Below, in pieces: positions 16,520 through 24,632 of a stretch of DNA of 64,000 nucleotides. The stretch is from Rhodobacteraceae bacterium M385 (GTDB taxonomy: Bacteria; Pseudomonadota; Alphaproteobacteria; Rhodobacterales; Rhodobacteraceae). The notes below the pieces were generated by a model, which ran no database searches, was not told the DNA's origin, and was given only the letters and a program-made list of their open reading frames with translations. How positions within the stretch are numbered: position 1 is the stretch's first letter; each line of letters begins with the position of its first letter. The position numbers and the translations under genes were made by a program. The stretch lies in contig CP081102.1 in NCBI GenBank assembly GCA_025141835.1, positions 2,356,001-2,420,000 of the forward strand. The letters are read 5' to 3'.

Positions 16520-16999
16520 TTATTGGCTGGGGGCGCTTAGGGCCGTGTGGAAGTATTCAAGTTCATTTAAGAAATTCTCGACCCTTTCGGCATCCAGTCT
16601 GGCTTCGATGTCCATGTGGATTTGGGTGACCGGCGGCGTCAACTTGACAATTAGGGCCTCTCCATCTGGTGACAACTCAATCACCGTACGCCGCCCGTCG
16701 GCTTTGTCTTTCTCTATGGAAAGAAAATCGCGTTCAGCCAGATTTCTTAGGATACGCGTCAAGGACGGTGGCGAGATGCAGGCCTGTTGAGCGAGTTGCG
16801 AGGCGTCGGCGTGGCCGATTTCCTGCAACACCCGCAACACCCGCCATTGCGCTTCGCTGATGCCATAGCCGCTTAGGACGGGACGCAGGCGGTCCATAAC
16901 CGCCTCCCGAACCCGCAACAGAGCGATGGGAAGCGTGCGCTGCGTACGGGCAAGCGTTTCGGCCATCTTTCTTTCGCGCTCTACGTTCGACATGCCCAT
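16520..16999 (-). CDS. MarR-family regulator, HpaR-like
   Basis: 159 residues. The winged helix matches the HpaR subgroup: LARTQRTLPIALLRVREAVM, then SEAQWRVLRVLQEIGHADAS, SPPSLTRILRNLAERDFLSI and the wing DKADGRRTVIELSPDG. HpaR proteins repress aromatic (homoprotocatechuate) degradation genes and are released by aromatic acids. No aromatic catabolic genes are present; instead the gene lies 151 bases downstream of the NitT/TauT-type importer on the same strand, so regulation of that importer is the best inference. ATGs at 16999 and 16993 are both possible starts. Confidence 0.85.
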   Translation of the reverse strand: MGMSNVERERKMAETLARTQRTLPIALLRVREAVMDRLRPVLSGYGISEAQWRVLRVLQEIGHADASQLAQQACISPPSLTRILRNLAERDFLSIEKDKADGRRTVIELSPDGEALIVKLTPPVTQIHMDIEARLDAERVENFLNELEYFHTALSAPSQ

Positions 17000-17150
17000 G
17001 CTTTGGCCTCGCTATTGTTTTCTCTGCTGGCCAAGCTCGGACCCTCGGCGCGTTGCCGTAGCATTTTGCTGCATTTTTTCCAAGTGAACGGCCCAACCGT
17101 TGCGCGTCACACAACCTGACACCGCAAAGAAACCTAGGTTGCGGCCTTCG

Positions 17151-17951
17151 TTAATCCACCCATGCTGTCAATCGGCGCTCTGTGAGACTTACGGTCTGGT
17201 TGATCGTGACAGCCAAGCACATGATGAACAGGGAAATTGCCCAGACAGAGACGAAGTCAAACTGGTTACCAAACCGGGCCGCTTGGCCGCCGATCCCGAC
17301 GAGAGAGATGAAAATCTCACCGTTGACCATGCCTTTGACGGCACGGCCGACGCCCATGCGAATGCCTGCCACGATAAGCGGAAAAGCAGCGGGCAACACG
17401 ATGCGCCATAGGGCAGAGGTCCGGCTGGCCCCGTAAGAGGCTGCCATTTCCAGCAAGGGTTGATCGACATTTCGGATTGCGGCGGCCGTGTTGATGATAA
17501 TGATGAAGACGGCATAGATCACCACGACGCTGACGCGCGTGGCGTAGGACAGGCCGAAAATCGCGAAGAGAATTGGGGCGAATATCAAGCCCGGCGTGAA
17601 AAGTAAGGCATTCACATAGACGTCAAGCGCCGTGTTTACCCAAGTGAATAACCCCATCAACAAGCCGACCGTCAATCCGATCACCAGCGCAATGGAGAAA
17701 CCGATCGCCAGCGACCCCAAACTGCCCAGAAGATGCGGGGTGATCTCGCCTGAGAACACCATCCCAAAGAGCCTGACGACCACAGAGGAAAACGGCGGCA
17801 ACCAGCGTAAATCAATCAATTGCCCCGCGATTTCCCAGATCAATGCGATCCCGAAAAGCCCGCCCCAGTTGGTGAAGAGATATGTCATACCATCGCGGAA
17901 CGGTGTCGGGGCCGCTGTTGCGTCGGGCATATTTGGCGAAGCACTACTCAT
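17151..17951 (-). CDS. NitT/TauT-type ABC importer permease (second permease)
   Basis: 266 residues, about six predicted membrane helices. The EAA loop reads EMAASYGASRTSALWRIVLP, the coupling site for the ATPase. GIRMGVGRAVKGMVNGEIFI is characteristic of the SsuC/TauC/NrtB group. It overlaps the ATPase gene by four bases (ATGA). It is one of two permeases in the operon, so the channel is probably a heterodimer, unusual in this subfamily where one permease normally homodimerises. Substrate unknown. Confidence 0.9.
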   Translation of the reverse strand: MSSASPNMPDATAAPTPFRDGMTYLFTNWGGLFGIALIWEIAGQLIDLRWLPPFSSVVVRLFGMVFSGEITPHLLGSLGSLAIGFSIALVIGLTVGLLMGLFTWVNTALDVYVNALLFTPGLIFAPILFAIFGLSYATRVSVVVIYAVFIIIINTAAAIRNVDQPLLEMAASYGASRTSALWRIVLPAAFPLIVAGIRMGVGRAVKGMVNGEIFISLVGIGGQAARFGNQFDFVSVWAISLFIMCLAVTINQTVSLTERRLTAWVD

Positions 17952-18727
17952 GCCATGCTCATTTCATGCATTTGTTTCAGACGGTTCCAGAGGTATTCCT
18001 TGAGCTCCGTGAACTCAGGCAAGCGCTCTACTTCTTCCGGGTCACGGGGACGGGTGAAGCTCACGTCGATCACCTCTTCAATGCGACCGGGGCGGTTGGA
18101 CATCAGCACAACCTTGTCGCCCAACAGGATCGCCTCTTCCATATCGTGGGTGACGAAAACGACGGTGCGCTGATCTTGCTGCCAAATGCGTAGCAGCTCT
18201 TCCTGCATGTATCGCCGTGTTTGATGGTCCAAGGCGCCGAAGGGTTCATCCATCAGCATGATCGGTGTCGAGATCACCAGCGCGCGGGCAAGGCCGACCC
18301 GTTGCTGCATGCCACCGGATAGCTCTTTTGGGTATTTGTTCTCAAATCCCTTCAGGCCGACCAATTCGATCCCGGCCATGGCCTTTTCCATTCGCCCCGC
18401 CTTCTCAACGCCGCGCATTTCCAATCCGAATGCCACGTTCTGCAAGACAGTGGCCCAAGGCATCAGGGCAAAGCTCTGGAATACGATCGCACAATCTTGG
18501 TTGGGGCCGGACACCGCACGCCCATTAACGGTGATTTTCCCCTGAGATGGCGTCACCAGCCCGCCGATCGCGCGCATTAGAGTGGTCTTGCCGCAGCCCG
18601 ATGGGCCAAGAAGGGTCACGAATTCATTCTTCTCGACCTCCAAGTTCACCTCTGACAAAGCCAAGGTCTGTTCCCGCCCCGGCGCGCCATAACGGTGCGT
18701 CACAGATGCTACGTTGATCATTCCCAT
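17948..18727 (-). CDS. NitT/TauT-type ABC importer ATPase
   Basis: 259 residues. Walker A GPSGCGKTT, Q-loop in AIVFQSFALMPWATV, signature LSGGMQQRVGLARAL, Walker B IMLMDEPFGALD and H-loop VTHDMEEA are all intact. The ...PFGALDHQTR pattern and CIVFQ-like Q-loop place it with SsuB/TauB. It powers the flanking permeases from the cytoplasmic side. It overlaps the downstream permease by four bases and follows the upstream permease by four bases, so the genes are tightly co-transcribed. Confidence 0.93.
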   Translation of the reverse strand: MGMINVASVTHRYGAPGREQTLALSEVNLEVEKNEFVTLLGPSGCGKTTLMRAIGGLVTPSQGKITVNGRAVSGPNQDCAIVFQSFALMPWATVLQNVAFGLEMRGVEKAGRMEKAMAGIELVGLKGFENKYPKELSGGMQQRVGLARALVISTPIMLMDEPFGALDHQTRRYMQEELLRIWQQDQRTVVFVTHDMEEAILLGDKVVLMSNRPGRIEEVIDVSFTRPRDPEEVERLPEFTELKEYLWNRLKQMHEMSMA

Positions 18728-18731
18728 GTCG

Positions 18732-19559
18732 TCACTTCCACCTAATCAAATGGCGTTCGAGCGCCTGCATTAAAATTGCCAAGGCCACAGCTTCGATGAC
18801 CACAAGGATCGTTGTCGCGTAGAGCAGTGCCGCCTCGAAATCTCCTCGGTAGTCGAGCAGGAGCGCCCCAATACCGACTGGCAGCATGATCAATTCGACG
18901 ATCACCATCCCGGCAAAGGCCCGGCCCAATCCGATACGTAGCCCCGCGAAAACCGCTGGAATGGCGCCGGGGATCAAGATGCGGAACCAGACCTGGCGTT
19001 CACTCGCCCCCAGACTACGCGCCATCTCGACCAGTGACTTATCGACCATGCGGGCACCCGCCCGGACGTTGGTGGTTATGAAAACCCACGAAAACAGGAC
19101 GATAATCACAACCTTGGGCGCGAGCCCAAAGCCGAGGGCAACCAGAACGATAGGTATCAGCGGCGAGATCGGAAGTGCCAAGGCGAGTGCTGTAATGGGG
19201 CTAAGCGCCCGATCCACGGTTTTCCATCGGGCCATCATCAGCCCCAAGGGGACGGATATGGCTATGGCAATCGCGTATCCCATTATGAGGGGGATATTGC
19301 TCACCCACAGGGCGGGCCAGATCTCTCCTGTAAGAAACATCGTCTCGTAAAGGGCGGCGAGAGTTTCCCTGAATGTCGGGATCAGGATTGAATCCGCCGC
19401 CGTTGCCGAAACTTCCCACAAAAGCGCAAAGACGATGAAAGCAACCACTCGGCTGACAATCGTCCCCCCCAAGCCAAGCCTGCCGCGCAACTCCAGAACC
19501 GAAACTTGGCGTGGGGTTGAAGCCTGAGCCTCAACCCCAGTTGGTGCAGATATCACCAC
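18732..19559 (-). CDS. NitT/TauT-type ABC importer permease (first permease)
   Basis: 275 residues, about six predicted helices after a polar N-terminus. The EAA loop is EMARSLGASERQVWFRILIP and the subgroup motif is GLRIGLGRAFAGMVIVELIM. It pairs with the second permease two genes downstream. The gene begins nine bases after the binding-protein stop and ends four bases before the ATPase start. No substrate specificity can be read. Confidence 0.9.
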   Translation of the reverse strand: MVISAPTGVEAQASTPRQVSVLELRGRLGLGGTIVSRVVAFIVFALLWEVSATAADSILIPTFRETLAALYETMFLTGEIWPALWVSNIPLIMGYAIAIAISVPLGLMMARWKTVDRALSPITALALALPISPLIPIVLVALGFGLAPKVVIIVLFSWVFITTNVRAGARMVDKSLVEMARSLGASERQVWFRILIPGAIPAVFAGLRIGLGRAFAGMVIVELIMLPVGIGALLLDYRGDFEAALLYATTILVVIEAVALAILMQALERHLIRWK

Positions 19560-19568
19560 GAGGTTCTC

Positions 19569-20534
19569 CTAGTTCGACGAGAACGAGAAGTCCGCAACGT
19601 CGGCAGCAGAAAGCGCCCCGGCGTCGATACGGTCAGCATTCTCGTAGAAGGTAAGCGTATCGATCACCTGTACTTCGCTAAAGGACATGTCGGTGGGGAA
19701 CAGGTTGGCCTCTGCAAGCGCACCGAAAACCATTTCCATGCTCTCTTGGGTGGCACCGGCAAGATGCGGCAGCGCGAGAGCAGCGTAGGCCGCAGGGTCC
19801 TCGTAGGCGGCTGCGTACTGGTCTTGCAGTGTGGCAAGGTAGCCTTCCAACTGCGGGCGGTTCTCTTCAAGGGTGCTGGCAGTAACCACAATAGTCGAGG
19901 TCAGCAGTGTCGCTTGCGCCTCGGACAGCATCGCCAGCACATGCACCCGTTCATCGTTGCCGCCGGTGACGGCCAGCCAGTCTTCCAAACGAACAATCGT
20001 GCCCGCGATCTGACCTTCCAAAAGCGCCGCCGCTCGGTTGGACGAGCCCGAGATTACAACAAAATTGGGGGATGCATCGGGACATGTGTCTTCGAGGTAC
20101 TTGCGCAAATGCGCTGTGCTGGTGGATCCCGCAGAATGATAGGCAACCAATTCACCATCTAGGTCCTCGCACGTGGCGATATCCGCCCCGGCCACCACCA
20201 TCAGGTCAATCGAGTTGTTTGGCGCGATCATCCGCAAATCGGCCCCCGCAGCGTTCGCCGCAAAGACAGTGGCCGGCCCCATCAGCGCCACTTGGATATC
20301 GCCGTTCAGAAGCGCTTGCGTCTGGATGTCGGGAGAATCGAACTCAATCGTGCTCGTTTCCATTCCGTCTGCGGCAAAGCTCTCCATCGCCAGAATTGTC
20401 GGAACATCAGTCGGCCCTGCCCCACCGGGCAAACCAAGAGCAAACTGCCCGGCACTTTGAGCATAGACGCCGGAAGCGCCCACGCTGAGCGTGACGAACG
20501 CCCCGAAAGTTATGTTGCGGATATTCCTATTCAT
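19569..20534 (-). CDS. NitT/TauT-type ABC importer substrate-binding protein
   Basis: 321 residues: signal peptide (about 1-25, cleaved after VYA) and an SsuA/THI5-like type II binding-protein fold. FDSPDIQTQALLNGDIQVAL followed by GPATVFAANAAGADLRMIAP is the usual ligand-pocket region. A Cys pair (ATCEDLDG and EDTCPDAS) may form a disulfide. It is the first gene of the operon, preceded by GGGAGGAG and a sigma70-like promoter at 20603-20632. The family carries sulfonates, nitrate, thiamine precursors and aromatic acids; the HpaR-like regulator would fit an aromatic or organic acid ligand, but this is inference. Confidence 0.88.
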   Translation of the reverse strand: MNRNIRNITFGAFVTLSVGASGVYAQSAGQFALGLPGGAGPTDVPTILAMESFAADGMETSTIEFDSPDIQTQALLNGDIQVALMGPATVFAANAAGADLRMIAPNNSIDLMVVAGADIATCEDLDGELVAYHSAGSTSTAHLRKYLEDTCPDASPNFVVISGSSNRAAALLEGQIAGTIVRLEDWLAVTGGNDERVHVLAMLSEAQATLLTSTIVVTASTLEENRPQLEGYLATLQDQYAAAYEDPAAYAALALPHLAGATQESMEMVFGALAEANLFPTDMSFSEVQVIDTLTFYENADRIDAGALSAADVADFSFSSN

Positions 20535-20597
20535 AGTGTTCTCCTCCCAAATCTGGCCATGGCCGAACCGATCGGCCCTCCCGGCCCACCAATTAAT

Positions 20598-20632
20598 TTA
20601 ACATGTTAATCTTCATTTAATTAACCTGTCAA
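20598..20632 (-). promoter_or_regulatory. promoter and 12-bp operator of the ABC importer operon
   Basis: On the minus strand TTGACA (20627-20632), an 18-base spacer and TAACAT (20603-20608) form a sigma70-like promoter about 70 bases upstream of the binding-protein start. The -10 lies inside the perfect palindrome TTAACATGTTAA (20598-20609), an ideal place for repressor binding; MarR proteins favour such AT-rich palindromes. Confidence 0.6.
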
Positions 20633-21258
20633 CTATCGTCGAGCACAGCCAGTATGATTTCATATTTCATATGTTATTCAATGCCTTAGCAAAAACTCTT
20701 CGATCCCCGTTCCCATACGAGAGGTCGAAAACCGTAAATCACTTACATCCGCCCTTCCCTCCCCCCATAGGATTCTATGCGCGGCGCAAGTTCGGCCGAT
20801 ACGGTTCTTCATGGGAGGTTGCCGAACGCTCGTCACCGGTCACACCATCGCGCAATGAGCCAAAAATTAGTCAATCCATTGCGGCTTTTGATTTGTCGCG
20901 AAACGACCCCATGACCGTGCACGAGGCTTGACGGTTTGAACGTTCCCCACCGCTGCTACCGCGCGCAAACAGCTAGGATTATCGGCGCGGTGGTAGACGC
21001 AACTGGGAGGGCCCGAATTCCCGCAAGCCAAGCCCAGTGACCATTGTTTCGCCCACTGTCGCGTCGGCTTGCCCGTGCGTCGTATGGCATCGCTCTGAAA
21101 CATCCGGGAGCATCCTATTTTGCGTCTGCGCGATGCCTCCCCGAAAAACGGCGGCCATTTCACCGGTTGCGGCTGGATGCCTTCGTTCAACGCCGCATCG
21201 GAAGACCCCAGTAAGGGCCGCGATATCGGATGCGGCTGACCATATTCGGATTGGAAAG
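20633..21258. other. 626-base region without a recognisable gene
   Basis: Between the importer promoter and tRNA-Thr. Short frames exist on both strands, but none has a convincing SD, codon bias or similarity, and none continues into a known domain. No integrase remnant and no repeat of the tRNA 3' end were seen. It may be decayed sequence or hold an untranslated RNA that I cannot recognise. Confidence 0.5.
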
Positions 21259-21334
21259 TGGTGCCCCCACACGGACTCGAACCGCGGACCTACTGATTAC
21301 AAATCAGTTGCTCTACCAGCTGAGCTATAGGGGC
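21259..21334 (-). tRNA. tRNA-Thr (anticodon UGU)
   Basis: 76 bases including an encoded CCA. The cloverleaf is complete: acceptor GCCCCTA / TGGGGGC, D arm GCTC..GAGC, anticodon stem ACTGA / TCAGT with loop TTTGTAA (anticodon TGT, reads ACA), variable loop AGGTC and T arm CGCGG TTCGAGT CCGTG. Discriminator base A. It decodes threonine codon ACA and, by wobble, ACG. Confidence 0.97.
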
Positions 21335-21554
21335 ACATGCAGCGCATTGGCTACGGGACGCGCTATAGCAAGGTTTTGCAGCGACGGGCAACGGGGAAAA
21401 CGCCTCTGGGTCGACAGAAATTGCTCAAATCTTCCGATCTTGGCGGGACGCGGCCCCGGATCTCCAACACCGGTGGGCTGCGAAGGGCAATTGCACCCTG
21501 TTGCCGCTTGGGGTTACACTCCTTCAAAACTCTGATCAGGGCAGAAATCAGACC

Positions 21555-22430
21555 ATGCAGGTTGTCTATCATCTCGGCGCACCCTGCACCGATGCAGACC
21601 AGCTAATGATGTCGTTGTTGAAGAACCGTCTGCGGTTGGCGCAGGCGGGGATTTCGGTGCCGACCCCGGGGCGCTATCGCTCCGTGATCCGCGATACGGC
21701 ACGGGCGCTCAAGGGGCGGCCAGCGGGCGAGGATGTGCAGGACGCTTTGCTGGACGCCATCGTCGATGATGCCGAGGTGGATCGCCTGGTTCTGTCGGAC
21801 CCGCGCTTTGTCTGCATCAACCGCCTTGTGGTCCAAGGTGCGCAAATCTGGCCCATGGTGGAGCGCGCCGCGACGGGGTTACGCGCCCTTTTCCCTCAAG
21901 CGCAGATCGAGTTCTTTATCGGTATGCGCGATCCCGCCACGTTGATCCCTGCCCTGTTCAAGGCCTCTCGTTTCTCGGATTTTCAAGAGTTTACCGAAAA
22001 CATGCAGCCCCACGCCGTCGCGTGGTCTGAAACCTTGCGTCGCCTGCAAATGGCCCATCCCGATTGCCACATCACCACATGGTGCAACGAAGATACGCCG
22101 CTTCTGTGGGGAGAGATCCTGCGCGAAATGGCCGGCGTAGGCCCCGGCGCTGAGCTCGACGGGATAGATGATCTCGCCGCCTCGATTATGGAGGAGGAAG
22201 GCTACCGGCGGATGCGTGGCTGGCTGGATCAGAACCCGCCCGAGACCGAGACCCAGCGCCGCCGTGTCCTTGCCGCCTTTCTAGAGCGCTATGCAAAGGA
22301 CGCCGAGATTGAGGAAACCCTCAACCTGCCCGGCTGGACGGCAGAGCTGATGGACGAGATGTCCCAAAGCTATGATGAAGATATGGACGTCATCGCCCGC
22401 ATTCCCGGTGTGAACCTTCTGACCCCATGA
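21555..22430 (+). CDS. sulfotransferase-like hypothetical protein
   Basis: 291 residues, no signal peptide. The N-terminus VVYHLGAPCTDADQLMMSLL resembles the start of PAPS-dependent sulfotransferases (where HLGxPKTGTT forms the phosphate loop), but the P-loop lysine and threonines are replaced (APCTDAD). A later FFIGMRDPATLIPALF resembles the 3'-phosphate motif (RDP). So it may be a degenerate or divergent sulfotransferase fold; catalytic ability is doubtful. The C-terminal third is helical and acidic. Start 21555 is placed where the similarity begins; the frame is open further upstream. It overlaps the following broken GNAT gene by four bases (ATGA). Confidence 0.6.
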   Translation: MQVVYHLGAPCTDADQLMMSLLKNRLRLAQAGISVPTPGRYRSVIRDTARALKGRPAGEDVQDALLDAIVDDAEVDRLVLSDPRFVCINRLVVQGAQIWPMVERAATGLRALFPQAQIEFFIGMRDPATLIPALFKASRFSDFQEFTENMQPHAVAWSETLRRLQMAHPDCHITTWCNEDTPLLWGEILREMAGVGPGAELDGIDDLAASIMEEEGYRRMRGWLDQNPPETETQRRRVLAAFLERYAKDAEIEETLNLPGWTAELMDEMSQSYDEDMDVIARIPGVNLLTP

Positions 22431-23373
22431 AGACCCGCCCTGCCCCCGCGCCGGAAGCCTTTACCGCAGGCAATTTAACGGCACGGCGCATCAGGGCAGA
22501 GGATTTGGCGTTCGTCCAAAGCTTGATGGCCGCCCCTCAGATGCATAGCCACAAGCCGGACCCGAAGCTGCCGACGGAAGCGGCCATTGCGGCGGACCAT
22601 GGCGAAAACCTCAGCCATTGGGAACGCCACGGTCTGGGGCGCTATGTGGTGATGGCCGGCGACGCCAAGATCGGCCTGTGCGGCTTGTCAGTTCGACGGC
22701 AATTTCCGGGCCTGAACCTTTCCTATCACCTACGCCGCAGGACTAGGGTAAAGGATGGGCAAGCCTCCTGACTAACAGCCTGGTCACCTTGGCAGAGGTC
22801 TCCCTGAAGGTGACGTATCTTCACGGCTTGGCACGGCCCGCCAACCCTGCCTCCGGCCGTGTGTTGCAGAAAACAGGATTCAGAAACGCCGGAAAGGTGC
22901 AACTAGGAGGCGCGCCAAGCCAGCTTTGGGTGCGGGCACTGGGTAATGCGGACCCTAATTTATATTATGTTGGGGCCTGGAAGCCGCTGGTGGTCGAAAC
23001 CGCATCCGGCCTTGTCCTCGAGGTGCCCGTTGATATGGGCCATTTAGATCGCCGCTTTTGCCTTAGGATCACGCCCCAGGATTTTGCCGCGCTGCACGCC
23101 ATGCCAGATCGTGCCGCCATCGCCTTCGCGACCCTGCACGCTCTCGGCCAGACCGCCCCAACTTCATCCGTTCCGCGGGGGACGCCTTCCATGAACCTTG
23201 CACTCACAAAGGTTCTCCACGCCGCAAGAGACGCACTCTCTCCTTGGCTGACAGCCCAGGACCGCAGCCATCACGGCGCCATCTCCAACCTTCTGCGCCT
23301 CAACACGCAAGCCGATGTGGCAGCGTTGCGGGCGGGGCAATGGCTGCCCCTGCCCAAAGCGCCGGACGCTTAG
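22427..23373 (+). pseudogene. GNAT acetyltransferase, frameshifted and interrupted
   Basis: The 5' half (frame of 22427) encodes a GNAT start: NLTARRIRAEDLAFVQSLM then YVVMAGDAKIGLCGLSV and NLSYHL. Similarity then jumps to another frame, which from about 22746 reads GKGWASLLTNSLVTLAEV and continues with ARPANPASGRVLQKTGF, the classic GNAT C-terminal half. Joining the halves needs one extra base near 22732. The joined reading then meets TAG at 22744-22746, where a Trp is expected in the acetyl-CoA loop. So at least two lesions are present. The second frame continues for about 140 more residues of unknown type to 23373, overlapping the gapR stop. A TTG at 22789 could start the tail alone, but no SD is seen. 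Confidence 0.75.
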
Positions 23374-23642
23374 CTCATGCCAAGCGCTTCTTTGTACATC
23401 TCCAGAACGGCCTCTTCCTCGGCGATATCATCGGGCTCTCGCTTGCGCAGCGCCACGACCTTGCGGATCACCTTCGTGTCGTAACCCCGAGATTTCGCCT
23501 CGGCCATCACTTCCTTCTGTTGCTCCGCGATGTCCTTTTTCTCCGCCTCCAAACGCTCAAACCGCTCAATGAACTGGCGTAGTTCATCGGCTGTTACGCG
23601 GTAGCTATCGGGGCGGGCGTCGGTTTCTTGCATGTCTTCCAT
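23370..23642 (-). CDS. gapR: GapR family (DUF2312) DNA-binding protein
   Basis: 90 residues, a coiled-coil protein typical of DUF2312: TADELRQFIERFERLEAEKK, then DIAEQQKEVMAEAKSRGYD and TKVIRKVVALRKREPDDIAE. In Caulobacter GapR forms clamp-like tetramers on overtwisted DNA and supports replication and topoisomerase activity; it is conserved in alphaproteobacteria. An ATG three codons in (23633) is an alternative start. Its 3' end overlaps the end of the convergent GNAT pseudogene by four bases. Confidence 0.92.
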   Translation of the reverse strand: MEDMQETDARPDSYRVTADELRQFIERFERLEAEKKDIAEQQKEVMAEAKSRGYDTKVIRKVVALRKREPDDIAEEEAVLEMYKEALGMS

Positions 23643-23771
23643 GGGGCCTGATCCTTGTTAATTCACCGGACTTCTCGATAACTCTTCCGTAGCCGCGCCG
23701 CACCGCGCCTGCAAGACTTGCAGCCCGCGCCAACATCACTAGTGTCTCCCAAAACGACGAGAGGGTTCATC

Positions 23772-23987
23772 ATGGGTTGGTTGGTATTAGTTGGCAGCGT
23801 CCTTGCGTGTATCGGCCTGTGCCTGCTCGGCTATTGCATCTTTCAAGCCATCTCCGCCAAACGCTCCGGGCTTGACGACGCCGCCATGCGCCAACGGCTG
23901 CAAAAAATCGTGGCCATCAACATGGGGGCCCTCTTGCTCTCTGTTCTCGGCCTGATGTTCGTTGTTCTGGGCGTTTTCCTTAGCTAG
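23772..23987 (+). CDS. small two-helix membrane protein
   Basis: 71 residues with two predicted membrane helices (about 2-24 MGWLVLVGSVLACIGLCLLG.. and 46-70) joined by a basic loop SAKRSGLDDAAMRQRLQK. The start at 23772 is preceded by GAGAGGG, and the first helix begins right there; the frame is open 18 codons upstream without support. No family recognised. Followed by a copy of the dispersed two-hairpin repeat. Confidence 0.7.
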   Translation: MGWLVLVGSVLACIGLCLLGYCIFQAISAKRSGLDDAAMRQRLQKIVAINMGALLLSVLGLMFVVLGVFLS

Positions 23988-24020
23988 CCCACGCCCCCCC
24001 CAATTCACCTTGGCCTTACA

Positions 24021-24068
24021 CCTCCGGGGGAGGCGCATCTTCGATGCGGCGGGGGCAGAGCCCCCTCT
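24021..24068 (-). repeat. dispersed two-hairpin element, copy B (inverse, partly diverged)
   Basis: Read on the minus strand: GGGGGCTCTGCCCCC hairpin (24051-24065), then GCATC..GATGC hairpin (24035-24047) and CCCCCGG. Same order as copies A and C, but the GATATTTT tail is not conserved. Confidence 0.6.
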
Positions 24069-24197
24069 CAACCCCGATACCAGCACCCCCAAAATCGCCG
24101 GCACGCATCTGCTGCCCATTGGCGCAGGCACAGCTCTGGCCCTTCGCGCCGGTTTAAGGCAGGTTGCGCGCAACCCAATCTAGCACGGACACGCCCT

Positions 24198-24632
24198 ATG
24201 GACCTTCGCAAGATCACCGACACCTATTCCGTCACCCCCCAGATCGACCCATCCGATGTCGCCACCTTGGCAAGCATGGGGGTCAAAACCCTTATCTGTA
24301 ACCGCCCCGATGCGGAAAACCCTGCCCCCCTCCAAGCCGCCGCCATGCAGGCCGAGGCCGAGGCCCACGGGATCGACTTCATCTTTAACCCCTTCCAGGG
24401 CCACACCATGACCCAGGATCATGTGGACGAGCAGCGCGACGCGCTGGCCGATGCGGAAGGCCCCGTTGTGGGATACTGCGCCTCGGGCAATCGCTGCACG
24501 GTGGTATGGGCGTTCGGCGCCGCCGGTCATGTTCCGGTTGACGAGATCATCGCGCTCGCCACCTCCTACGGCTACCCGTTCGAGCAATTGCGCCCCGCGC
24601 TAGAGGCCGCCGCCGCCCGGAACCTGGGGTGA
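24198..24632 (+). CDS. DUF442 / TIGR01244 family phosphatase-like protein
   Basis: 144 residues. Belongs to the BLH/DUF442 group, a dual-specificity-phosphatase-like fold: YSVTPQIDPSDVATLASMGV, then ICNRPDAENP and the active-site loop YCASGNRCTVVWAF, with Cys and Arg of the CX5R type (CASGNRC is CxxGxR). The same domain occurs fused to persulfide dioxygenases, and some members are annotated as sulfur transferases. Substrate here is unknown. It overlaps the EamA transporter by four bases (GTGA). Confidence 0.85.
   Translation: MDLRKITDTYSVTPQIDPSDVATLASMGVKTLICNRPDAENPAPLQAAAMQAEAEAHGIDFIFNPFQGHTMTQDHVDEQRDALADAEGPVVGYCASGNRCTVVWAFGAAGHVPVDEIIALATSYGYPFEQLRPALEAAAARNLG

Noticed and set aside
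21037..21330. 97-codon plus-strand frame ending in SNRGPTDYKSVALPAEL
   Set aside because: The ending is the familiar false translation of the complement of tRNA-Thr; the tRNA itself is real.
16520..21334. Genomic island integrated at tRNA-Thr
   Set aside because: No integrase, no repeat of the tRNA 3' end and no clear compositional break was found, so the tRNA position alone does not support it.
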